Shown piece by piece: positions 54,472-64,000 of a stretch of DNA of 64,000 nt (positions are counted from its first letter, which is position 1; each line of letters opens with the position of its first letter). The position numbers were made by a program, and so were the translations under genes. The DNA comes from Gigantopelta aegis (lineage: Eukaryota > Mollusca > Gastropoda > Neomphalida > Peltospiridae), in assembly GCF_016097555.1 (NCBI RefSeq), contig NC_054712.1, positions 47,337,370-47,401,369 of the forward strand. The letters run 5' to 3'. Below the pieces are notes generated by a model that was given only the letters and a program-made list of their open reading frames with translations, had not been told where the DNA came from and did no database searches.

Positions 54472-54932
54472 CTCGGTAGCGTCGTGGTAGGCCATCGGTC
54501 TACAGGCTGGTAGGTACTGGGTACTGGGTCATATATAAATATGAATATATAAACATAATTTAAATTGTTTGTAATCAACTCTGGTCTTATAAAATCAGTT
54601 TCTAATGATGTAACGTTATGAGCTACATTCTTGTGATCTGTCGGAGTAAAAAAATACAAAATAATAATAAATAAAAATATTTATATTCAAATCCATATTC
54701 TGCTTGAGGTTTTTCCCGTCACAACAAGTGCACCATAACTGGTATAGCAAAAGCCGTGGTATGTGCTGTCCTGTCTGGGGAAATGCATATAAACGATTCT
54801 TGCTGCTAATGGAAAAATATAGCGGGTTTCCTGTAAGACTACTAGAAAAACATTACGAAATGTTTGACATGCAATAACCGATGGTTAATAAACAAAAGTG
54901 CTCTAGTGGTGTCGTTAAATAAAACTTTTTTT
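54472..54932 (+). mobile_element. SINE head (family 2) and SINE body (family 1)
   Basis: Head at 54472-54535 (ccggcctcggtagcgtcgtg ... ggtaggtactggg) and a separate body at about 54710-54932 (caagtgcaccataactggta ... gtgctctagtggtgtcgtta). Confidence 0.7.
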
Positions 54933-54939
54933 TCTTCGT

Positions 54940-56050
54940 ATTTTACGCGAATAAGATTTGTATGACTCACTGTGTAGGACCGACATCGGATATTGGTACT
55001 ATCATAGCTATAATCTTGCTGCATATCTTGACATCACGATTCAACTATGGTAATAAAATGTTAAAATTTTAACATATAAATATAATTTAAGGTTATAACT
55101 GATAATAAAACAATTATATATGTATATATGAACCTGTATTAACTTGATTAATGATAAGTGACACCCAACAGTAAGTCATTAATAAAGATTTTTTTTTAGT
55201 AATTATTTCGACTACTTGTGCTAGCAAGATTTGTCGTTAAGACAGTAACAATATCCATTGTCGGTTCCACACATTGATTGTTATAATATACCAAATAAAA
55301 CCTTTTTGTTCAAATTGAAAGGGCTCTGGGCACAGATGATCTTGACTGGAATGTTTTAAGACCACGATGTGTGCTGAATATCGCCCATCATGCTGCTAAT
55401 TAGATAGGCCCGTAGTAACAATATGTGAAATGTAAGGCACACCCTATTATGTTGAGGTAGAGCAGGGGAGGCAAAAAAGTTGTTTGTTTCATTTATGTAT
55501 TGTAGGACCAAAAAGTTAATAATTTTGGAGTTAAGAACAGTAGGGGGTGGGGTGGCGAGTCGGGTGGTAGACGGGTGTCACAGGCCCTCGGTTCCTATTG
55601 ACATGTAGTTGATAAATGATATACCAGTACAATAGAAAATTATGATATATTTGATCGACATTATATACGTCCCACTCTTTGGGAGGTCGGATAATTTTTT
55701 TTCGACAAAACGAAATTGCCCTTTTTATAATTTTGTGAGGCCCCTCCCCCTTTTACAAAATGCTGGATCTGCCCCTGCATCCAAAATATGGGTATAAATT
55801 CAGTTAACCCTAATCGCAAGTCTATAAAACACATCAGTGCAATGTCAGCTATACTGAATGTAAGCGGTTGTTAGAAACTATTGTATTTACGCCTGGGTTG
55901 TAGCAGGTCCAAAATTCGAGCAATTACGTCCCTCCAATAGTCCCAGACTTTGGCTTGTCTTCATTCATGCATTCTGACTTTCACGTGAAAGTTTTGGCAT
56001 TCGCAAATAGTCCGAGACAACGTCATTGTCTCGATTCATGCATTAGACCC
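54940..56050. other. non-genic stretch
   Basis: AT-rich, no gene recognised. Contains a ggcccctcccccttttacaa...ctggatctgcccct patch of a dispersed-repeat type. Confidence 0.4.
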
Positions 56051-56282
56051 CTGATGACCAGTCATAACGTCCCCGCGTCATAACGTCCCCGCATCATAAC
56101 GTCCCTGCATACGAAGGACCGTAACGTCCCCGCGTCATAACGTCCCCGTGTCATAACATCCCTGCATACGAAGGACCGTAACGTCCCCACGTCATAACGT
56201 CCCCACGTCATAACGTCCCCGCGTCATAACGTCCCTGCATACGAAGGACCGTAACGTCCCCGCGTCATAACGTCCCACGTAC
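56050..56282 (+). repeat. minisatellite of 16-17 bp in a higher-order array
   Basis: cgtcataacgtccccg repeated about a dozen times, with tgcatacgaaggaccgtaac inserted at intervals of about 55-60 bases. Confidence 0.9.
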
Positions 56283-56478
56283 CATGGGCATACATGGGGG
56301 GGGGGGGGGGGGGTCGATGTGTTCGACCGAACCCCCCCTGAAATCGCTTTTTTTATAATTTAATATATCTGACATTGATATCTGACATTATTATATTTAC
56401 TCAACATAGAAATATATGCCCAATATCTCTGCAATCTATTTTGGAACCCCCCTTTTCAAAATCCTATGTACGCCCATG
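56283..56478. mobile_element. MITE with CATGGGCRTACATRGG ends
   Basis: catgggcatacatgggggg at the left and atcctatgtacgcccatgcg at the right, an inverted repeat of about 16 bp with G/C-runs inside. Confidence 0.6.
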
Positions 56479-56479
56479 C

Positions 56480-57090
56480 GTACGAAGGACCATAACCTTT
56501 TAAATAATGCCCCAATGTGCTTTTTAAACTTGTTGTCTTATGTACGTATAGAAGTTAGAACAAATCTTATAATAAGCCTATTATAAGGGTACCATAATGA
56601 GTAGCTTAAGTCATTAAATAAAACCATATTATTATTTTATCAAATATATCAATCGACGGCTAGACGGCACAGCTAAGTTTACGAGATGCTAGGGCATTCC
56701 GCATTTTATATGCAACCATTTTCATTAGAAATGGCATAATGGCAAAAGAGTTGTCGGTGTTGGGCACGGGAAAAAAAAATGTTGGAAGAAAATATTGATG
56801 TATAGGCCTAATGGCATTCAGGGATTGAATAGGGTTGAAATGACATTGAATTTGATTCCACTTCTCTCAAATAATTATTGTGTATGCGTTGTGTAGTCGG
56901 TGTTAAGTGTGACCTAGCCCGAGTACTCTGACTGTAAGAGAGCTAGACGGACATTTGGACATAAATACGCTCTCATTACAGTCAGAGACCAAGCTATGTA
57001 TTTTTTTGGCAATTCCCGACAACCAAAAAGTTGGCAAAGATTTCCGCTCTAATATCACAACAATCCTATGTTTGACGTTAAATACTTTTA
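56480..57090. other. non-genic stretch
   Basis: No coding signal. A 24-base inverted pair around gactgtaagagagc / gctctcattacagtc (56929-56986) is visible, meaning unknown. Confidence 0.4.
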
Positions 57091-57093
57091 CAT

Positions 57094-57460
57094 CGATAAT
57101 TTTCAAGTTAATTGATTAAAAAAAAATCCACATATTAATCACTAATACACAGACTACAGAAAGAAACCAGACAGCACCCACATTCGGCAAACTTCGGACA
57201 GCAGAATTCTAAGTTCGCCCACCTATATTGTGACATTGTGTCACATGATCGCCCACTCAGCCATTCCGTCTACTAGGCGGAATCGCAAAATGGGTGATCT
57301 ACGTCAAGAAATAGGTTACCGAGCTTTGTAATTCTTGCGACGGAGTGTCCCGAAGCGTAGCTGAATGTGGGTGCTGTTGGATTTCTTTCTGTACTATGTG
57401 TATTAGTGATTAATATGTGGATTTTTTTTTAATCAGTTAACTCGAAAATTATCGATGAGG
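57094..57460. mobile_element. foldback MITE, arms about 100 bp
   Basis: Left arm atcgataattttcaagttaa...cagcacccacattc and right arm gaatgtgggtgctgt...ttaactcgaaaattatcgat are reverse complements with few differences; loop about 150 bases. Confidence 0.85.
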
Positions 57461-57501
57461 GTCGTTTCACTCGATGGCAATGTTTTTAAAATATTGCTGT
57501 A

Positions 57502-57789
57502 CAGGCCTGTATGCAGGGGGGGGGGGGGGGGTACGTATGCCCCCCCCCCCCCCCATAATCTGCCGAGGTCTGTCCGTGGATGTGTAAAAAAAAAAAAAAA
57601 AAAAAAAATGAGGCAAAGAAACATTTCAAATTTACTTTCCAGAATGCAGGAAAATGCATCTCCTGCATTCTAGATTAAAAATAAAATTGGGGGTGCATGC
57701 CCCCGGACCCCCCTAGCAACTCTGGCCCTTTGGGCTGTCGATTACACACACACACACACACCCCATATACATTTCTGCGTACGGGCCTG
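57502..57789. mobile_element. MITE with CAGGCCYGTAYGCAG ends
   Basis: caggcctgtatgcagggggg at the left and tctgcgtacgggcctg at the right. The interior holds G-, C-, A- and CA-runs and gcatgcccccggacccccct. Confidence 0.65.
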
Positions 57790-58143
57790 CTGTAGGCTAC
57801 AAATTCTTAAGTTTGAGCGTCACTATTTCATGCCTGAAGATAAATATGTTGAACTGGGGGTTAGGTCGAATAATGGGGTTGTACAGTGTTCATAGTTAGA
57901 ATCATAATACCATAATATAGATCAGTCCATTTTGAAAAATCTGTTTGGCTCTGAAGGCAAGTCAATATATTGGTGAAAACTAAAAAAAATTCCCCTTTAA
58001 TATAATATTCAGTTCAAAGATCGATTCATATGTCACAGATGTTGGGGTGTTAACATTCTAAAATTGTCTGGTCTCAACATCCATTCCATTCTGGAGATAC
58101 TTACAGTTTGAGTAGTAGTTCAGTGCTTCTTGTCACCATTTGA

Positions 58144-59852
58144 CAGTGCTCTACAAAGCGAGTAAAATACCATGGCGACTAAAAACATTCTCTGGCGTCT
58201 AAAAAATAAAATCACATTCGCCAGTTGGCGACTGTCCAATAATTTTACTTTGATCTGTAAACAAAACTGGACATACGGAAAACACTGTGGATCAGTAGCA
58301 AGTAATTTGTTTCAAAAATAAAAGTTTGAGACATGTTAATTGGACTATGAATAACGATTTTCCAGTATTCAAGAGTACAGGGTTCGAACTTAACGGTCTC
58401 CCGATCGCCCCTGGCGACTGAAAACAACGACTGGTGACTGAAAACCCACAGTAAGGTTGCTCGCCTGGCGACCGATTTTTATTTTATTTTTTTAAATCAA
58501 TAATTAATAAATAAATAAAAGTACAGCTATGTAGCCTACTTTGCACCGTGAAAAGGTGTAGGTCTGCTTTTACATATAAACATATGCCCAATATAAGAAT
58601 AGGTGTAAGGTAAGTTAATTGGCATGTAAAATTGGGCACAAATTCATGTCGACAAGATTCAGCCCTGGTTATGTGTACACGTCATAGATCGTATCCACTG
58701 AACATTATATTTTAGGGTTTATTATTATTATTATTATTTCATTGAGATGGGGTGGGGGGAGGAAGGGGTTGTGTCAGTTATACCAGTGCTCAACGTTTGG
58801 TGAAAGCAAGCATCTTTGTTTGTTGGAAATACCACAAGTGTATTGACAGTGAAAGTGGGGAGTCACAGTGGCATGTCTGTTATTTATTTAAAGAGTGGGT
58901 TGGTTGAGTGCAGGACAATACTCAAAATAAATGTTTTCTCTTATAATCTGTTGCAATATTGTTTTTGTTTTTAGAAAATATTATTCGGGCAAGTGAAAAT
59001 AGAACCGGGCAAATGAAAATAGAACCGGGCAAAGTGAAAATAGAACCGGGCAAATGAAAGTGCTGTCACCACTTGCCGGATAGCAACTCAAAAAAAAAGG
59101 TTAATGGTAAACACCTTGACGTTAAGTGGGAGGTAATACTTCGTTATGATGTTAACTTGAATATCAAGAGTTTAAAAATAATTCGGCCCCAGTTCAGTTT
59201 TGGACCAAGTCGGTTCTGTCCCATTTAGAGCCAGGTTTTATTTATGTATTAAAATGAGATTGTTGAGCCACTGTGTCTTTACTTGTTTGTTTGAAACTCA
59301 AACGTTAATTATTTTAAATATCAACTTATATATGTGTTATGCTGTGCTCCAGTTGTCTCGTGCTTATTGTGATAACCGGTCCCTCCACGATAATGACGTC
59401 TCCAATCGTGAATGTCGTTTTAATCACATCGGAAGTCATGTTCACCAGTGGAGGATGAAAACATGTTTCTATTTTCATGATTCGACTTTAAACGGCTTTA
59501 AAGACACAACTATTTACAAAACTTTAAGTAATTCGCTTAAATTTGTTTAATACAATTATTGGGTACGGAATTTGATAATGATAGTTAATAGTCATTCACT
59601 GTTTTAGTGGAACTGGATACAAACAGTAACTTGTAATTTCTATTTAACAACTAGGAATCACCTCTTCATGAGTTCATTCGAATGCAGTCCTAATAACAAT
59701 TACGGCATTATAATGTGCCGTAAAATGGCAGATGAATCGATTTAATTACAAGTATATATTAGCTGGCTACTAAATATAAGTGGCTGGCGACTAAAATATT
59801 ATACTTTACTGGCCAGGGACGAGTAAATTTGAACTTGATTTGTAGAGCACTG
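58144..59852. mobile_element. hAT-like non-autonomous element, about 1.7 kb
   Basis: Ends cagtgctctacaaagcgagt and (reverse) cagtgctctacaaatcaagt. Both ends carry ggcgactaaaa motifs inside. No clear 8-bp target duplication and no transposase recognised; the 116-codon frame at 59200 has no known domain. Confidence 0.55.
58986..59056 (+). repeat. 20-bp tandem repeat, about 3.5 units
   Basis: Units of gggcaaatgaaaatagaacc inside the hAT-like element. Confidence 0.9.
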
Positions 59853-59929
59853 TTTGAAATGAATAAATTAGTGTATTGCTAAGCATTGTTGGCGGGATCT
59901 GGTCAACTCGCCCCAAAACCTACTCTCAC

Positions 59930-60010
59930 CCTACCAACTTGACCCAGTGGTAGGTCAACTTGACCCAGTGGTAGGTCAACTCGACCCAGTGGTAGGTCAA
60001 CTCGACCCAC
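59930..60010 (+). repeat. 21-bp tandem repeat, about 4 units
   Basis: Units of ggtaggtcaactcgacccag (plus t), with flanking looser copies to about 60070. Confidence 0.9.
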
Positions 60011-60485
60011 ACTGCTTAGTCAACTCATCGCCAAACTTACCATGTCACCCCAGTGGTTGGACAACTCACCTCAATCCCACTTTATTGTGATGATATAATT
60101 GAAATAATATAATTGTTGTTGGTTGATATACAAGTTTACACAACATATGCATATTCTTTTTAAATTATATACATTTTGGATTCTAAAATATTGATGATTA
60201 ATCGATGCTTTACTTATTACAGCAATGCATACGCTCGTGCAGTAGACTACGATGAGTATGTCATTAACCCACAGAGATGTAACAATACGGTTGGAGGGAG
60301 TGGGGGGTTCATGATACTTATCCTGATACGTATCTTTTCAAATCCTACAATAATTGAACTGTTTCTACCACTGATAAATTCTTTTGCAATTAATTTTATT
60401 ATATATTTTGTTTTGCAGAGTAATGAATTTATGTTAATCAAACTGTGTAAAAGAATATGTTTTGTACCCAACATCAAAGCAGATC

Positions 60486-60614
60486 TGGGGCCTAATTCAC
60501 AAAGCTCTCTTAATTAGGCTCTGCTAGACAACAAAGCATCCTCTTTGCAAGTCTTTTAGCATTGCACTGCGAGATCGCAAAGTTGCAAGAGTTTAGTGAA
60601 TTAGGCCCCAGGTC
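60486..60614. mobile_element. short MITE with GGGGCCTAATTCAC ends
   Basis: tggggcctaattcacaaagc and gtttagtgaattaggcccca are inverted copies; about 128 bp in all. Confidence 0.85.
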
Positions 60615-60927
60615 TGTTGTAGCACACCCCTGTCATGGGCGCAGGTGTTGAGTTTTGCTGGCTCCTCCGTCTTGTATCTCAATATAATACTACATCCCTG
60701 TATTGTTACACCTATCGACCACCTCACTCCCATACACTTGTATGTGATGTTCCACCCATCCCATTCAGGACGTACATTTATAACATTAAAAGTTTACATT
60801 CATTCATGAGCATCTAGTCAGAAGCTGATTCAGAGATATATTCCTATCTTTGGATTGCTGCACCTCAAAGATGTCCTCCTGGCGAAGGTTCGTGTGTAGG
60901 TGACCTTCCTGCACCAGGTGTGTTTGG

Positions 60928-61102
60928 AATGGCAGCATGCAGGGCTTGCTCTGGGTGATCATAATATTTCGCCAGATTATCTCAAACTTACAAAACCTAT
61001 AGCTAAATTGTAGCTATTTTCAAACAAAAAATCAGTTATTGCCAACTGTTCTTAAAATTCGCAGTTGGCGATTTAGTCGAGTGGCAGAGCTAGCCCTGAG
61101 CA
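60928..61102. mobile_element. MITE related to 49450-49637
   Basis: gcagggcttgctctgggtga at the left and gtggcagagctagccctgag at the right form an imperfect inverted repeat. Confidence 0.6.
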
Positions 61103-61985
61103 TGGAATGAATGAATATTTAACGACACCCCAGCACGGATAATACATAGGCTATTGGGTGTCAAACTATGGTAATGCAAACAAATACGGTGATGATCAAC
61201 ATCAATATAAAAATTCAAGATTTAAATAAAAACAGTAAAGAACTGCAAAAATACAAATATCACAGATAGATACTGACTTTTACTAAAAATTTCAGTTTGT
61301 GCTATAATTGGCCATTCTCAAAGAGAATGTTACACCCCTGCACCATGGTGCGGTTACAGCACGCGCAGGGGTACCCTGAGCATGGATGCCTCGATATCCA
61401 GTTCTGGGACCATGCAGTCTGTAAATAGTTGGACACCAAGTTTGGCAATCGATTCATCCATACCAAATTGCAATACTTTAAAAAAAAAGTTATTGTAAAT
61501 CCAATTAATTTAGTTGCAATCAAGAAAAGAATTGTGCGATCCCCAAAAATGTACAACTTATAAATACAAGTACATAAGTTATACAATGTAGGTGCAGTGT
61601 TATAGCAGAGAATAAGAATAGAGGAATCCAGTGTAAAAGATTACATACACACGCAAATAACAGTTGGAAAGTATAGTTGCTTTCTGCATCTTTATTTGTA
61701 AAATGACTGAACTAAGTAAATTGAGTGAAGCAGTCACTTTGCAAACTGCCTGACTTATAAAATAGTTATATATGTCAGTCTGAAGTAAGACTGCAGCTTT
61801 GAAGATACAGAAAACTGACCTTAAACGTGGTTGTATGCTCTATCACATTGCATACAATGTACTTGATGAACAGTGTGGAATAAATACTGGATGTTCGAGC
61901 TACTGTCAGACAACATCACAAACTGCAGTAGTTATACAGCATGTGCACGTAAAACCCTATGACATGACATGACATCATTCCTAAA
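61103..61985. other. non-genic stretch
   Basis: Starts with a SINE-like aacgacaccccagcacggat patch; otherwise AT-rich with no recognised gene. Confidence 0.4.
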
Positions 61986-62095
61986 GCAACAAGGGATCTT
62001 TTATATGCACTTTTCCACAGACAAGAGAGCACATACCACAGCCTTTGACCAGTTGTGCTGCACTGTTTGGAATGAGACACTATACAAGACTACGG
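61986..62095 (-). mobile_element. SINE fragment (family 1)
   Basis: caacaagggatcttttatat, cacataccacagcctttgac and gctgcactgtttggaatgag. Confidence 0.75.
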
Positions 62096-62548
62096 TATAT
62101 GTAACACAGACATTAAGTACTCTAAATCCAGGCCTCTGAAAAGTAAGAGAACATTTTTATTATTTTTAGAAAGATTATGTTAGGAGAACTGCTGTTTAAA
62201 ATTTACCAAAGTTCCTGAAGTGCTATGTTGAATTTCAAAAGATTTCACACCCATACCTACCTAGTACGATCTGGGTTTTTTTTTATTATGTACCCTCAAA
62301 TTAGTTTCTGTCAAAAAGCCTGCATGGTTGCCCATGTGGAGATACAAGATAATTGATCTTTATTAGTGGGATTAACTGTTAATAACTAAGTAACGAGTTT
62401 AACCAATTTTAAGTGAAAAAAAAGGTCCTTTTTGCAAGCTAGATTAGGATCTGCCTTATAAACATAATACTAGTAATATATTCAGATGTAATACAATAAC
62501 GATTAATTTGTCACATGCTAAATAATATTTGTTTTTTTAGATTAAAAA

Positions 62549-62870
62549 AGTTTGTTTTATTTAATGACGCCACTAGAGCACATTGATTTTTTATCTTATC
62601 ATCGGCTATTGGACGTCAAACATATGGTCATTCTGACACTGTTTTTAGAGGAAACCCGCTGTCGACACATAGGCCACTCTTTTACAACAGGCAGCAAGGG
62701 ATCTTTTATTTGCACTTCCCACAGGTAGGATAGCACAAACCATGGCCTTTGTTGAACCAGTTATGGATCACTGGTCGGTGCAAGTGGTTTATACCTCCCC
62801 ATTGAGCACTCACTCAGGATTTGGAGTCAGTATCTGGATTAAAAATCCAATGCCACGACTGGGATCAGAA
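62549..62870 (-). mobile_element. SINE (family 2), near full length
   Basis: aagtttgttttatttaatga, actagagcacattgattttt, aagggatcttttatttgcac and an end near gccacgactgggatcagaac. Confidence 0.85.
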
Positions 62871-63099
62871 CCCAAAAAGATTCTGTCAGTTTGGGTACTG
62901 ACTTTTTTTAGTTTTATAACTTATACATGTACGCATAGTTATTGCCACTTTAACCCCTATTTTTCATTAAAAAACTTAAATTAAGCACTTAGTTAAAATT
63001 TTGATGGATAATGGATTAAGATGGAGAATGCACTCAAATATGTGGATTCATGAAAAAATAATTAGCTTGCCCCTTGGTTATTAATGATACAGATTATGT

Positions 63100-63335
63100 G
63101 TTGTTACATTGTAGTTATCTAAACATGTTACATTGTAGTTATCTAAACATGTTACATTGGAGTTACCTAAACATGTTGTTACATTGTAGTTGTCTAAACA
63201 TGTTGTTACATTGGAGTTATCTAAATATGTTGTTACATTGTAGTTATCTAAACATGTTGTTACATTGTAGTTATCTAAACATGTTGTTACATTGGAGTTA
63301 TCTAAACATGTTGTTACATTGTAGTTATCCATTTT
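63100..63335 (+). repeat. minisatellite of 24/27 bp, about 9 units
   Basis: Units of tgttgttacattgtagttat plus ctaaaca; some lack one gtt. Unit lengths divisible by three keep frames open on both strands. Confidence 0.9.
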
Positions 63336-63429
63336 ATTATCATGGTTTCTATGGGTACTTTACAGGAGATCTTTGTTTGACAGTGCAGTCGACCATGTCT
63401 GTGTTACATATACCATAGTCTTGCTATAG

Positions 63430-63655
63430 TGTCTCGTTCCAACCAGTGCACCACAACTGGTCAAAGGCCATGGTATGTGCTCTCCTGTCAGTAGAAAAGT
63501 GCATATGAAAGATCCTTTACTGCTTTAGGAAAAATATAGCAGGTTTCCTCATATGACTATGAGTCAGAATTACAAATGTTTCACATCCAATAGCCGATGA
63601 TTAATTAATCAATGTGCTTTAGTGATGTCATCAAACAAAACAAACTTTAACTTTT
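63430..63655 (+). mobile_element. SINE (family 1), 5'-truncated
   Basis: gtctcgttccaaccagtgca, aagtgcatatgaaagatcct and aatcaatgtgctttagtgat, ending caaacaaaacaaac. Confidence 0.85.
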
Positions 63656-64000
63656 TTTTTTTTTGCTGTAGTATGTTTCTCATTATTCTTCACCACAAAC
63701 TCAAGCATGGTTACTGTGTTCACTCTGCTAACACAAAATACATGTACGGATCGATCTGATAACAATAGAACAAGGTTGTGTTTCTCATAATTCTGTACAT
63801 GCAGGTACATGCATGTCATTTGATATTTAGTCCATTCATTCACTGTAGTATTTTGCTGCCAAGTTACAGGTATCTCAGTGTGTAGCCTATATCATTAATA
63901 TATTATCGGCAAACTACAGAATGTTCAATCTTTATATTCTACTTGTACGTTATTTATAATACAAAGTGAAAGTCATATCTGGGTTTTGTTTTCTGTTTTA

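Noticed and set aside
60176-60517. 113-codon open frame with NAYARAVDYDEYVINPQ
   Set aside because: Looks mildly protein-like at first, but the rest is hydrophobic AT-rich translation running into a MITE, and no family is recognised.
63074-63418. 114-codon repeat protein
   Set aside because: 24/27-bp minisatellite; no start context or domain, and open on both strands.

Overview
The window is eukaryotic and almost certainly from a mollusc, most likely a gastropod. Genes have small exons and long AT-rich introns with GT/AG borders. The non-genic DNA is crowded with tRNA-derived SINEs, foldback and TIR-bearing MITEs, (CT)n/(TA)n runs and minisatellites of a kind I associate with molluscan genomes. 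The species cannot be named from the sequence. One 200-base assembly gap lies at 23000-23199.

Left two thirds (about 3.4-41 kb): a tandem family of secreted serine-protease-like genes, all on the + strand. Each complete copy has five exons: a signal peptide exon, the first half of a six-cysteine Kazal-type domain, the second half of that domain plus the catalytic-His region, the Asp and GDSG region, and a short C-terminal exon. Two copies look intact: C (26159-31390, 376 codons) and D (34177-40956, 377 codons). Copy A (3441-7277) lacks exon 1 in this window and has a frame break in exon 3. Copy B is a lone first exon (21567-21627). A fifth relic first exon, X, lies at 25260. Promoter and 3'-flank similarities show a B+X block paralogous to C+D, so a two-gene block was probably duplicated and the first block then decayed. 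The predicted protein is an unusual inhibitor-domain/protease fusion. Its protease part has a plausible His/Asp/Ser triad but a single cysteine and no His-loop disulfide.

Copies of one Ty3/gypsy LTR element family lie next to copy A (end of an element, 1-3411, +) and in intron 1 of copy B (LTR at 22063-22999, -, running into the gap). The domain order of the first one, integrase parts before reverse transcriptase parts, points to the Gmr1-like group. Between A and B are a LINE interrupted by nested MITEs and SINEs (7.6-10.6 kb) and a putative 7.6-kb DNA transposon with 50-bp terminal inverted repeats (11534-19100).

Right third: one complete single-copy gene, CFDP1 (BCNT family, chromatin remodelling), on the - strand in eight exons (44042-50628). 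All splice phases close and give 306 aa. From 51 to 64 kb I find only repeats, MITEs and minisatellites, plus one weak candidate first exon near 53.9-54.06 kb.
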